From contig CAAFUS010000018.1 in the NCBI GenBank assembly GCA_900766265.1, positions 1 through 64,000 on the forward strand: a DNA stretch of 64,000 nucleotides, written 5' to 3'. Position 1 is the stretch's first letter. Each line of letters starts with the position of its first letter. Both the position numbers and the translations under genes were made by a program. Under the pieces are notes generated by a model. The model did no database searches. It was not told the DNA's origin and was given only the letters and a program-made list of their open reading frames with translations. This stretch comes from Pseudomonadaceae bacterium (GTDB lineage Bacteria > Pseudomonadota > Gammaproteobacteria > Pseudomonadales > Pseudomonadaceae). This document shows, one piece after another, positions 1 through 8,522 of this stretch.

Positions 1-269
1 CAGTTCAGCCAGGCACCGGCGATCAGGCCGATGGCGATCCAGCTCTCCGACAGGCCAGCGACGAAGATCGCGCCCGGCAGGCCCATCAACAGCCAGCCAC
101 TCATGTCGGATGCGCCGGCCGACAGCGCGGTGACGAAACTGCCCAGGCTGCGACCGCCCAGGATGTAGTCGGAGAAGTTCTTGGTGGCGCGGTACGCGAC
201 AAGGCCGATCAGGATCATCGCGCCTATGTAGACCAGAAAGGTGATGAGTGTGGGTGTACTGATGCTCAT
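1..269 (-). CDS. putP: Sodium/proline symporter PutP, N-terminal part (cut by window edge)
   Basis: This is the first 89 codons of an inner-membrane Na+/proline cotransporter of the SSS family, which brings proline in for PutA. The translation begins MSISTPTLITFLVYIGAMIL, gives a first membrane helix, then the family stretch with YILGGRSLGSF and LSAGASDMSGWLLMGLPGA, both typical of PutP. The ATG at 269 is preceded by GAGGGA at 7 bases. The gene runs off the left edge, so its length and integrity are unknown. It lies downstream of putA on the same strand after a 256-base gap, as expected for a putA-putP pair. Confidence 0.93.
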   Translation of the reverse strand, partial: MSISTPTLITFLVYIGAMILIGLVAYRATKNFSDYILGGRSLGSFVTALSAGASDMSGWLLMGLPGAIFVAGLSESWIAIGLIAGAWLN

Positions 270-424
270 TGTGTTCCCTCGTTAGTTGTTGTTGATGAAT
301 GCGAGGCAATCCCGAATTCACCTGGCAGAGGGCGATGGCCATGACACCATCACCGGCGACGAACCAGAACCGGCTCGTCAGTGGCGCAAGAGCGATACGC
401 CAACTGTTCGTGTTGTTCTACGTC

Positions 425-449
425 GCCGGCAGGCAAGGCGGCTGCCGGC
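425..449 (-). other. Hairpin between putA and putP
   Basis: GCCGGCAG at 425-432 pairs perfectly with CTGCCGGC at 442-449 around a 9-base loop. It lies about 75 bases past the putA stop and 155 bases before the putP start on the transcribed strand. No T-run follows, so it is more likely a transcript-stabilizing or partial termination element than a strong terminator. The rest of 270-525 shows only the putP ribosome binding site. Confidence 0.4.
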
Positions 450-525
450 TGGTTACACGCATGGCGGTCGATGACCGACCCGCCTCGAAAGGCGGCGACC
501 TAAGCCGCCAGCCCCTCGCCAGACC

Positions 526-3500
526 TCAATCCTCGACCAGCGACAGCAGCGAGGCGTTGCCTCCCACCGCCGTGGTGTTGGTCGAGGTGGTGCGCTCGTT
601 GGTGAAGCGCAGCAGGTAGCTCGGGCCGCCCGCCTTTGGGCCGGTTCCGGACAGCCCGTTGCCACCGAACGGCTGCACGCCGACCACCGCACCGACCTGG
701 TTGCGATTGATGTAGAGGTTGCCGATCCGGGCCAGCGACTCGATGCGCGCGGCGGTTTCCTCGTTGCGGGAGTGCACCCCGAGGGTCAGCCCGTAACCGG
801 TGCCGTTGATCGCAGCGACGACCTTTTCCAGATCGGCGGCGTCATAGCGCACCACATGCAGGACCGGTCCGAAATGCTCCTTGGCCAGCTCGTGAATGCC
901 TCCGATCTCGAATGCGACCGGGGCGACGAAATGGCCGTTCAGCCCCTCCGGCAGGCAGGCTTCGGCGATCAGCCGGCCCTCGCCCTTGAGCCTGTCGATA
1001 TGCGCCAGCAGGCTGTCCCGGGCTTCGGCGTCGATCACCGGCCCCAGGTCGTTCTCGCGCAAGTGAGTCGGGCCAACCTTGAGTTCGGCCATCGCGCCCT
1101 TGAGCAGATCGATCACCCGATCGGCGATGTCGCGCTGCACATAGAGCACGCGCAGGGCCGAGCAACGCTGACCGGCGCTGGTGAAGGCCGAGCCGATGGC
1201 ATCCTTGACCACCTGCTCGGGCAACGCGGTGGAATCGACGATCATCGCGTTCTGTCCGCCGGTCTCGGCGATCAAGGTGGCGATCGCGCCCTCCTTCTCG
1301 GCCAGCTGGCGATTGATGATGCGCGCGGTGGCGGTGGAACCGGTGAAGCACACGCCGACCACGCGCGGATCGCTGCAGAACACGCTGCCCAGGGTCGCGC
1401 CGTCGCCGGGCAGGAAGGCGATGACATCCTTCGGCAGGCCGGCCTCGAACATCAGTTCCAGCGCACGGGCGGCGATCAGGCAGGTCTGCTCCGCCGGCTT
1501 GGCCAGCACGGTGTTGCCGGCCACTAGGGCCGCGGTGATCTGACCGAGGTAGATCGCCAGCGGGAAGTTCCAGGGGCTGACGCAGACGAATACGCCACGG
1601 CCTTCGTGGAACAGCTCGTTGCGCTCGCCGGTCGGGCCCTTGAGCTCTACACGGCCCAGCTTCTGGCGCGCCTGCAGGGCGTAGTAGCGGCAGAAGTCCA
1701 CCGCTTCGCGGACCTCGTCGATACCGTCCTGCAGGGTCTTGCCGGCCTCGCGGGTACAGAGCGCCATCAGCTCGGCGCGGTTGGCTTCCAGCAGGTCGCC
1801 GAGCCGCTCGAGAATCGCGGCACGCTCCTCGACCGGCGTCGCGTTCCAGCGCGGCCAAGCGGCGGACAGGGCATCGAGCGCCTGGCGGGCGTGTTCGGCG
1901 GTGGCGAACTGCGCGGTGCCGACCACATCGGCGAGATCATAGGGGCAACGGACTTCGCTCGGGGTACCGTCCAGCACCTTGCCGCCGACGACCGGCGCGG
2001 CCTGCCACTGGCGCGAAAGGAAGGGCTGGTAGGCGTGGGTCAGTTCATTCCATTGAGTCTGGATATTCATGTTGAGCCCTTGCGAGTTTTTTCGATCGCC
2101 GTACAGCGCCGGCGGAAGCGGGATGCGTGGGTTACCGAAGGTCTTGAACTGGCGCAGCTGGGTCACCGGATGATCGATGAGCGATTCCACCGGTACGCGC
2201 GGATCGACCAGCTGGTGGACGAACGAGGAGTTGGCACCGTTTTCCAGCAGGCGACGCACCAGGTACGGCAGCAGATCCTTGTGCGCCCCGACCGGGGCAT
2301 AGATGCGCACGTTCCTGCGGTACTTCTCGATCACCGTGTCGTACAGGGCATCGCCCATGCCATGCAGGCGCTGGAACTCGAACTCGCGCGCCTGGCCGGA
2401 AACGGCCTGCGCCTGCTCGGCCATCGCCAGGATGCAGCTGACGGTGTGGGCGTTGTGGCTGGCGAACTGCGGGTAGATCACACCGCGTGTTGGTTCGGAC
2501 AAGAGGTAGCGCGCACAGGCGAGATACGACGTGTCCGTACCTTCTTTACGGGTGTAGACGGGGTAGCCCGGCAGCCCCTGGACCTGGCACTGCTTGATCT
2601 CGCTGTCCCAGTAGGCGCCTTTGACCAGACGCAGCGGAATGCGCGCACCGAGCTCCTTGCCCAGCAAGGTCAGCCAGACCAGAACCGGCAGGCAGCGCTT
2701 GGAATAGGCCTGCACCACCAGACCGAACTCGCCCCATCCGGCGATCGCCGGGTCGCGCATGAGCTTTTCGAACAGCTCCAGCGACAGCTCCAGACGATCC
2801 GCCTCTTCGGCATCGATGGTGATGCCGACGTCCAGGCGACGCGCCAGGATCGCCAGCTCACGCACACTTTCGAACAGCTCGCCGAGCACGCGCTCACGCT
2901 GGGCAACCTCGTAGCGCGGGTGCAGCGCCGACAGCTTGATTGACACCGACGGCCGCGGGCCCGGTCCCACCTGGGGCTCGGCGCCGACGGTCTCGACCGC
3001 ACGGCGGTAGTCGGCCATGTATTTCTCGGCATCTTCGACTGTCAGGGCCGCCTCACCGAGCATGTCGAAGGAATAGGTGTAGCCCTTCTCGCGCTCGGGA
3101 CGGCCATTCTTCAGGGCCTCGGAAATGGTGCGTCCAAGGACGAACTGCTTGCCCATCAGCTTCATTGCCTGGTTCATCGCGGCGCGGATCACCGGCTCGC
3201 CGGAGCGCTTGATCAGCCGGCCCAGAACGTTCTTCGGGCGGCCGTCGGCGCTGTCCGGATCGACCACCTTGCCGGTCATTACCAGGCCCCAGGCGGCGAA
3301 ATTCACCAGCACGTTGTCACTCTGGCCGAGGTGGCGCTCCCACTCGGCGGCGTTGAGCTTGTCGCGGATCAGCGCATCGGCGGTGGCCGAGTCCGGCACG
3401 CGCAGCAGCGCTTCGGCCAGGCACATCAGCATGAGGCCTTCCTGGGTATCGAGGCTGTACTGGCGCAACAGGGCATCGAGGGTGTCGACCGCGTTGTCAC

Positions 3501-3699
3501 GGCCGCGCACGGCCTCGATCAGGCTACGCGCTTCACGTCGGATCGATTCGATGCCCGCCTCGCCAGGGTCGGCGAGTTGCAATAATTCCTGGAGATACTG
3601 GGCTTCGTCGACGCAATAGTTCGCGCTGACCTGGGGAAAGAACTCGGCGGCTTTCAGGTTGGCGAAGTCGCCCTGCAAGACGTGACCGGCTTTGAACAT
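526..3699 (-). CDS. putA: Bifunctional proline dehydrogenase / L-glutamate-gamma-semialdehyde dehydrogenase PutA
   Basis: PutA oxidizes proline to pyrroline-5-carboxylate with FAD, then to glutamate with NAD+. The 1057 residues start MFKAGHVLQGDF with no ribbon-helix-helix domain, so this is the non-DNA-binding form (about 1060 residues in P. aeruginosa, against about 1300 for autoregulating PutA). The proline dehydrogenase barrel carries RLVKGAYWDSEIK near residue 360 and the conserved GAHKDLLPYLVRRLLENGA stretch near 490. The aldehyde dehydrogenase half follows from about 560, with Glu in IAETGGQN and catalytic Cys846 in SAGQRCSALR. Regulation is inferred to fall to the AraC-type gene next upstream, with a candidate site at 3825-3859. 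Confidence 0.97.
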   Translation of the reverse strand: MFKAGHVLQGDFANLKAAEFFPQVSANYCVDEAQYLQELLQLADPGEAGIESIRREARSLIEAVRGRDNAVDTLDALLRQYSLDTQEGLMLMCLAEALLRVPDSATADALIRDKLNAAEWERHLGQSDNVLVNFAAWGLVMTGKVVDPDSADGRPKNVLGRLIKRSGEPVIRAAMNQAMKLMGKQFVLGRTISEALKNGRPEREKGYTYSFDMLGEAALTVEDAEKYMADYRRAVETVGAEPQVGPGPRPSVSIKLSALHPRYEVAQRERVLGELFESVRELAILARRLDVGITIDAEEADRLELSLELFEKLMRDPAIAGWGEFGLVVQAYSKRCLPVLVWLTLLGKELGARIPLRLVKGAYWDSEIKQCQVQGLPGYPVYTRKEGTDTSYLACARYLLSEPTRGVIYPQFASHNAHTVSCILAMAEQAQAVSGQAREFEFQRLHGMGDALYDTVIEKYRRNVRIYAPVGAHKDLLPYLVRRLLENGANSSFVHQLVDPRVPVESLIDHPVTQLRQFKTFGNPRIPLPPALYGDRKNSQGLNMNIQTQWNELTHAYQPFLSRQWQAAPVVGGKVLDGTPSEVRCPYDLADVVGTAQFATAEHARQALDALSAAWPRWNATPVEERAAILERLGDLLEANRAELMALCTREAGKTLQDGIDEVREAVDFCRYYALQARQKLGRVELKGPTGERNELFHEGRGVFVCVSPWNFPLAIYLGQITAALVAGNTVLAKPAEQTCLIAARALELMFEAGLPKDVIAFLPGDGATLGSVFCSDPRVVGVCFTGSTATARIINRQLAEKEGAIATLIAETGGQNAMIVDSTALPEQVVKDAIGSAFTSAGQRCSALRVLYVQRDIADRVIDLLKGAMAELKVGPTHLRENDLGPVIDAEARDSLLAHIDRLKGEGRLIAEACLPEGLNGHFVAPVAFEIGGIHELAKEHFGPVLHVVRYDAADLEKVVAAINGTGYGLTLGVHSRNEETAARIESLARIGNLYINRNQVGAVVGVQPFGGNGLSGTGPKAGGPSYLLRFTNERTTSTNTTAVGGNASLLSLVED

Positions 3700-3824
3700 C
3701 TCGCCGCTCCTCTGAGAGGTGAAGATAGGTATGGTTCTAGCTCACGACCGCACCACTCACCATGTGGGCAAGGCTGCTTTCGCAAGGGGATGGCGGAATG
3801 TAGAGGCAGCCATCGAGCCGGTTC

Positions 3825-3859
3825 TTGCGCAAAACTATGGAGTTTTTGCGAAAAACTCC
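3825..3859 (-). promoter_or_regulatory. Candidate AraC/PruR operator upstream of putA
   Basis: Two 12-base direct repeats that differ at one base, TTGCGCAAAACT (3825-3836) and TTGCGAAAAACT (3846-3857), lie 21 bases apart, two helical turns, as expected of half-sites for an AraC-family protein. Overlapping them is a perfect palindrome, GGAGTTTTT-GCG-AAAAACTCC (3839-3859). The block sits 126-160 bases upstream of the putA ATG, between putA and the AraC-type gene. That PruR binds it is inference. I could not pick out a convincing putA -10/-35 pair downstream. Confidence 0.55.
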
Positions 3860-3952
3860 GCCCTCTGCGGTTATCTGGCGCAGCCGGGCGCCGCGCACCA
3901 GGAAGGTGCCGGGTGGTGGTTAGCGTAGGCGTTGCCCAAACGGGCGAAGCGG

Positions 3953-4708
3953 TCAGGCCGGCTCGTGACGCATCCGCTTCGGCGTCAGCCCCAAGTAGCG
4001 GCGCATCGCGGTGGTCAGCGCGCTCTGGCTGGAAAACCCGCACTCCTCGGCGATCCGCACCAGCGGCAGCGGGCTTTCGCGCAGCATTCGCGCGGCGCGA
4101 TCCAGGCGTGTCTTGAGCAGGTATTGGTGAGGCGTCAGCCCGACGCAATCCTTGAACTGCATGTGGAAGTGGCTCGGGCTCAGGCAGGCAACCTGCGCCA
4201 GCTCGGCCACGCTGATGCGCCTGGCGAGGTTTTCGTGGATGTGCGCATCGAGCCGCTCGATGTCCAGCGGCCCGGCCGGAACCCGTGGTCGCTCGCCGAA
4301 CAGACGCAGATGCAGCGCCCGCAGCAGCACGCCACCCAGGGCGCGTCCCAACAGCGGGTCGCTGCCGTAGCGGGCCAGTTCGGCGCCTGCATAACTCAGC
4401 AGGTTCTGGAAATCCGCGTCGAGTGCCGGATAGCGCGGCGTATCGAACAGTTGTGCGAGCAGGTCGCGATCTTCCTCGGGAAGGTTCTGCTCGTCGAGGT
4501 CGAGAATCAGCATGCGGTTTTCACCGACCCCGGCGAACTCGTGCTCGGCATCGCCCGGCACCAGGCAGGCCCGCATGCGACAGACCTCACCGCCCGCACC
4601 GTTGACCTCGAATTCCGCACGCCCGGCCAGGGACAGCACCAGTTGGTGATAGTCGTGGGCGTGTTCGTGGGCCTGTGAGTCCAGGCAGAGCAGGCGGGCT
4701 TGGAGCAT
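3953..4708 (-). CDS. pruR: AraC/XylS-family regulator, likely activator of putAP (PruR)
   Basis: This is a 251-residue transcription factor. The N-terminal half is a small cupin-like sensing domain with HEHAHDYHQLVLSLAGRAEF. The C-terminal 100 residues are a double helix-turn-helix, with RISVAELAQVACLSPSHFHMQF in the first and LVRIAEECGFSSQSALTTAM then RYLGLTPKRMR in the second. An upstream in-frame start at 4804 exists, but the ATG at 4708 has GAGG seven bases before it and begins at the conserved domain, so I prefer it. Position beside putA, and between putA and the Lon-like protease as in P. aeruginosa PA0780, supports the PruR assignment; the proline link itself is from that homologue. 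Confidence 0.82.
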   Translation of the reverse strand: MLQARLLCLDSQAHEHAHDYHQLVLSLAGRAEFEVNGAGGEVCRMRACLVPGDAEHEFAGVGENRMLILDLDEQNLPEEDRDLLAQLFDTPRYPALDADFQNLLSYAGAELARYGSDPLLGRALGGVLLRALHLRLFGERPRVPAGPLDIERLDAHIHENLARRISVAELAQVACLSPSHFHMQFKDCVGLTPHQYLLKTRLDRAARMLRESPLPLVRIAEECGFSSQSALTTAMRRYLGLTPKRMRHEPA

Positions 4709-4779
4709 GGCGGTACCTCGGGAATCGGCCGACTTTACCCGAGCCTCGGGCCGCTTGCACAGCCAGGGGACGCGCGGGA

Positions 4780-4806
4780 TTGAAATCACCGGCAGCGCTC
4801 CCATCT
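4780..4806 (+). promoter_or_regulatory. RpoH (sigma-32) type promoter of asrA
   Basis: TTGAAA at 4780-4785, a 14-base spacer, and CCCATCT at 4800-4806 match the heat-shock sigma consensus (CTTGAAA, 11-16 bases, CCCCATnT). Start of transcription would fall near 4812, leaving a leader of about 25 bases with AGGTG before the asrA ATG. No comparable sigma-70 pair is visible in this 127-base divergent region. Confidence 0.65.
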
Positions 4807-4835
4807 AAGAAGCATCCAATGCCAACAGGTGCCCC

Positions 4836-7226
4836 ATGAGCGATCAGGACAATACGCCGGAAATCGTCGAAGAGATCACCCAGTCAGGCGGTAGCCTGGC
4901 GCTCCCTGGCCAGACGCTGCCCGAGCGCGTCTACATCATTCCGATCCATAACCGCCCGTTCTTCCCGGCGCAGGTATTGCCGATCATCGTCAACGAAGAT
5001 CCCTGGGCCGAGACGCTAGAGCTGGTCGCCAAGACGCCTCACCAGCGGCTGGCGCTGTTCTACATGGACGGCCAGCCGGAAGACGCCGGCAGCTTCGATC
5101 CCGACAGCCTGCCCCAGCACGGCACCCTGGTCCGGGTCCATCATGCCTCTCGAGAGGGCGGCAAGCTGCAATTCGTCGCCCAGGGCCTGGCGCGGGTACG
5201 GGTGCGCGGCTGGCTGCGCCGTAAGCCTCCCTACCTCGCCGAAGTCGATTACCCGCAGAGCGAGGATGATCCGCGCGACGAGGTGAAGGCCTACGGCATG
5301 GCGCTGATCAACGCCATCAAGGAGCTGCTGCCGCTCAATCCGCTCTACAGCGAGGAGCTGAAGAACTACCTCAACCGCTTCAGCCCCAACGACCCGTCGC
5401 CGCTGGCCGACTTCGCCGCGGCGCTGACCACCGCGCCGGGGCTGGAGCTGCAGGAAGTGCTCGACTGCGTGCCGATGCTCAAGCGCATGGAAAAAGTCCT
5501 GCCGCTGCTGCGCAAGGAAGTGGAGGTCGCCAAACTGCAGAAGGAGCTCACCGGAGAGGTGAACCGCAAGATCGGCGAGCGCCAGCGTGAGTTCTTCCTC
5601 AAGGAACAGCTGAAGATCATCCAGCGCGAGCTGGGCATTACCAAGGACGACAAGAGCGCCGACGCCGACGAGTTCCGCGCCCGACTGGCCGGCAAGACCC
5701 TGCCCGCCCCGGTGCGCAAGCGCATTGACGAAGAACTGGGCAAGCTGTCGATCCTTGAAACCGGTTCGCCCGAATACGCCGTCACCCGGAACTACCTCGA
5801 CTGGGCCACCGCCCTGCCCTGGGGCGTCTACGGCGAGGACAAGCTCGACCTCAAGCGCGCCCGCAAGGTGCTGGACCAGCATCACGCCGGGCTCGACGAC
5901 ATCAAGAGCCGCATCCTCGAGTTTCTAGCGGTGGGCGCCTTCAAGGGTGAGATCGCAGGCTCCATCGTCCTGCTGGTCGGCCCGCCGGGCGTCGGCAAGA
6001 CCAGCATCGGCAAGTCCATCGCCGAATCGCTCGGCCGCCCCTTCTATCGCTTCAGCGTGGGCGGCATGCGCGACGAGGCCGAGATCAAGGGCCACCGGCG
6101 CACCTACATAGGCGCAATGCCGGGCAAGCTGGTTCAGGCGCTCAAGGATGTGGAGGTGATGAACCCGGTGATCATGCTCGACGAGATCGACAAGCTCGGC
6201 GCCAGCTATCAGGGGGACCCGGCCTCGGCCCTGCTGGAGACCCTGGACCCGGAGCAGAACGTCGAGTTTCTCGACCATTACCTGGATCTGCGCCTGGATC
6301 TGTCCAAGGTCCTGTTCGTCTGCACCGCTAACACCCTGGACTCGATCCCCGGCCCGCTGCTCGACCGCATGGAGGTGATCCGCCTGTCCGGCTACATCGC
6401 CGAGGAAAAACTCGCCATCGCCAAGCGCCATCTATGGCCGAAGCTGCTGGAGAAGACCGGCGTGCCGAAACAGCGGCTCTCGCTCAGCGACAGCGCCCTG
6501 AAGGCCGTGATCGATGGCTATGCCCGGGAGGCGGGCGTGCGCCAGCTCGAGAAACAGCTGGGCAAGCTGGTGCGCAAAAGCGTGGTGCAGTTGCTGGAAG
6601 ACCCGGAGCGCACTATCCGAATCGGCCCGAAGGACCTGGACGACTATCTCGGCAAACCGGTGTTCCGCAGCGAACAGGTGCTCTCGGGCGTCGGCGTCAT
6701 CACCGGGCTGGCCTGGACCAGCATGGGCGGCGCGACGCTACCGATCGAGGCGACCCGCATCCATACCCTCAACCGCGGCTTCAAGCTGACCGGCAAGCTC
6801 GGCGACGTGATGAAGGAGTCGGCGGAGATCGCCTACAGCTACGTCAGCTCGCACCTGAAGGAATTCAAGGGGGATCCGCAGTTCTTCGACGAGGCCTTCG
6901 TCCACCTGCACGTGCCCGAAGGCGCGACCCCCAAGGATGGCCCGAGCGCCGGCATCACCATGGCCAGCGCCCTGCTCTCCCTGGCACGCGGCCAGGCGCC
7001 GAAGAAAGGCGTGGCGATGACCGGCGAGCTGACCCTGACCGGACAGGTTCTGCCAATCGGCGGCGTACGTGAGAAGGTCATTGCCGCGCGTCGGCAGAAG
7101 ATCTTCGAACTGATCCTGCCCGAGCCCAACCGGGGCGACTTCGAAGAGCTGCCCGACTACCTCAAGGAAGGCCTGACGGTGCATTTCGCCCGGCGTTTCG
7201 CTGACGTCGCCAAGGTGCTGTTCTGA
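4836..7226 (+). CDS. asrA: Lon-family (S16) ATP-dependent protease AsrA
   Basis: This is a cytosolic AAA+ serine protease of 796 residues, of the same architecture as Lon. The N-terminal substrate-binding domain covers about 30-235, a coiled coil with FFLKEQLKIIQRELG follows near 265, then the AAA+ module with Walker A GPPGVGKT from residue 382 and Walker B IMLDEID near 447. The protease domain has catalytic Ser704 in PKDGPSAG and Lys747 in GGVREKV, 43 residues apart as in E. coli Lon. The gene order and the heat-shock-like promoter agree with P. aeruginosa AsrA (PA0779), reported to promote the heat-shock response to aminoglycosides. It is a Lon paralogue, not the housekeeping Lon beside clpX. 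Confidence 0.88.
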   Translation: MSDQDNTPEIVEEITQSGGSLALPGQTLPERVYIIPIHNRPFFPAQVLPIIVNEDPWAETLELVAKTPHQRLALFYMDGQPEDAGSFDPDSLPQHGTLVRVHHASREGGKLQFVAQGLARVRVRGWLRRKPPYLAEVDYPQSEDDPRDEVKAYGMALINAIKELLPLNPLYSEELKNYLNRFSPNDPSPLADFAAALTTAPGLELQEVLDCVPMLKRMEKVLPLLRKEVEVAKLQKELTGEVNRKIGERQREFFLKEQLKIIQRELGITKDDKSADADEFRARLAGKTLPAPVRKRIDEELGKLSILETGSPEYAVTRNYLDWATALPWGVYGEDKLDLKRARKVLDQHHAGLDDIKSRILEFLAVGAFKGEIAGSIVLLVGPPGVGKTSIGKSIAESLGRPFYRFSVGGMRDEAEIKGHRRTYIGAMPGKLVQALKDVEVMNPVIMLDEIDKLGASYQGDPASALLETLDPEQNVEFLDHYLDLRLDLSKVLFVCTANTLDSIPGPLLDRMEVIRLSGYIAEEKLAIAKRHLWPKLLEKTGVPKQRLSLSDSALKAVIDGYAREAGVRQLEKQLGKLVRKSVVQLLEDPERTIRIGPKDLDDYLGKPVFRSEQVLSGVGVITGLAWTSMGGATLPIEATRIHTLNRGFKLTGKLGDVMKESAEIAYSYVSSHLKEFKGDPQFFDEAFVHLHVPEGATPKDGPSAGITMASALLSLARGQAPKKGVAMTGELTLTGQVLPIGGVREKVIAARRQKIFELILPEPNRGDFEELPDYLKEGLTVHFARRFADVAKVLF

Positions 7227-7317
7227 TCGCGCTTCATCTATGTGCCGGAGCCCTCGCCTGGGCCTTTGCGCCCGGGCGGGCTATCCTTGCGGTTCGTTTC
7301 ACGGATCGGTCACGCCC

Positions 7318-7710
7318 ATGCCTTCGGTACCCCGCCTCATCCTGCCCGCCTCGCTGGTCCTGCTCGCCGCCTGCTCGACCACGCCGCCCGGCAGTGTTTC
7401 GCTCAAGGACGACCGCAGCTGCCCGCTGAGCCTGCACTCCGGGCAGACGCTAATCGTCAGTCTGCCCAGCAACCCCACCAGCGGTTATCGTTGGAACCTG
7501 GAGGATGCCGCGCCCGAGCAACTGAAGAGCCTCGGGCCCGAAGTGTTCAGCTCACCGGACAGGGACGTGATCGGCGGAGAAGGGCTTTCGACCTGGCGCT
7601 TCCAGGTCCAGGGCAGCGGGGCTGGCCGTCTCTACCTGACCTACCAGCAACCCTGGGAAGCGGCCGCCGAACCAGCCGGCGTGTTCGATTGCCGGATCGA
7701 GGTGCGCTGA
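7318..7710 (+). CDS. Chagasin-type (I42) cysteine protease inhibitor lipoprotein
   Basis: This 130-residue protein has a lipoprotein signal peptide ending in the lipobox LLAAC (Cys19), so it is probably anchored in the envelope. The mature part has the three chagasin loops: NPTSGYRW, a glycine-rich GGEG, and LTYQQPWE in place of the RPW loop. Family members inhibit papain-like cysteine proteases. I start at the ATG at 7318 because the preceding in-frame residues are not signal-like. It follows asrA by 91 bases on the same strand, as PA0778 follows PA0779 in inverted order in P. aeruginosa. No papain-like target enzyme is encoded in this window. Confidence 0.82.
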   Translation: MPSVPRLILPASLVLLAACSTTPPGSVSLKDDRSCPLSLHSGQTLIVSLPSNPTSGYRWNLEDAAPEQLKSLGPEVFSSPDRDVIGGEGLSTWRFQVQGSGAGRLYLTYQQPWEAAAEPAGVFDCRIEVR

Positions 7711-7778
7711 CGCGCTGTACGCGCCGTGCACCGCGTTTCCGCTACAATGCCGGCCCTTTTCGCCGCATCGCCAAAACT

Positions 7779-8522
7779 GTGAGCCACGACCCCGACCAGC
7801 TGTTCGCCAGCCCTCTGCCCCACGTACCGGACTTTGTGTTCAACGAGGACGTGGTGCGCGTCTTTCCGGACATGATCAAGCGTTCGGTGCCTGGTTACCC
7901 GACCATCGTTGAGAACATCGGTGTGCTCGCCGCGCAATTCGCACAGCCCGACAGCTGCCTGTACGACCTCGGCTGTTCGCTGGGCGCGGTCACCCAGGCG
8001 CTGCGGCGCCATGTGAAGGCCGACAACTGCAGGGTCATCGCGGTGGACAACTCGGCAGCGATGACCACCCGCTGCAACGAATACCTGCATGCGCAGGATT
8101 CGATGTTCCAGGAGTTGCTGCCGGTCAGTGTGATCGAGGCAGACATCCTGACGCTCGCGTTCGAGCCCGCCTCGCTGGTGGCGCTCAACTTCACCCTGCA
8201 ATTCATCCCGCCCGAGCAACGTCCGGCACTGCTGGCGCGTATCCGCCAAGCCCTATTGCCAGGCGGTGCGTTGATCCTCTCGGAGAAGCTGCGCTTCGAG
8301 GATGAGCACGAGCACGCCTTGCTCACCGACCTGCACATCGCCTTCAAGCGCGCCAATGGCTACAGCGAGCTGGAAATCGCCCAGAAGCGCAGCGCCATCG
8401 AGAACGTGATGAAGCCCGACAGCCTGGAGACCCACCGCCAGCGCCTGCTCGACGCTGGCTTCTCCAAGGTGGTGCCCTGGTTCCAGTGCCTGAATTTCGC
8501 CTCGCTGATCGCCCTGCCATGA
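7779..8522 (+). CDS. cmoA: Carboxy-S-adenosyl-L-methionine synthase CmoA
   Basis: CmoA makes carboxy-SAM from SAM and prephenate, the donor used by CmoB to finish cmo5U at the wobble base of tRNAs. The 247-residue length equals E. coli CmoA. The SAM-fold motif I reads LYDLGCSLGAVTQAL and motif II VIAVDNSAAM. The start is GTG at 7779 (MSHDPDQLFAS); the open frame continues upstream but shows no family sequence, and the first internal ATG lies inside the conserved region. The stop codon overlaps the cmoB start (ATGA), so the two are translationally coupled. Confidence 0.93.
   Translation: MSHDPDQLFASPLPHVPDFVFNEDVVRVFPDMIKRSVPGYPTIVENIGVLAAQFAQPDSCLYDLGCSLGAVTQALRRHVKADNCRVIAVDNSAAMTTRCNEYLHAQDSMFQELLPVSVIEADILTLAFEPASLVALNFTLQFIPPEQRPALLARIRQALLPGGALILSEKLRFEDEHEHALLTDLHIAFKRANGYSELEIAQKRSAIENVMKPDSLETHRQRLLDAGFSKVVPWFQCLNFASLIALP

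Noticed and set aside
1606..2943. A 445-residue open frame on the + strand opposite putA
   Set aside because: No recognisable family, no ribosome binding site, and it mirrors conserved putA codons.
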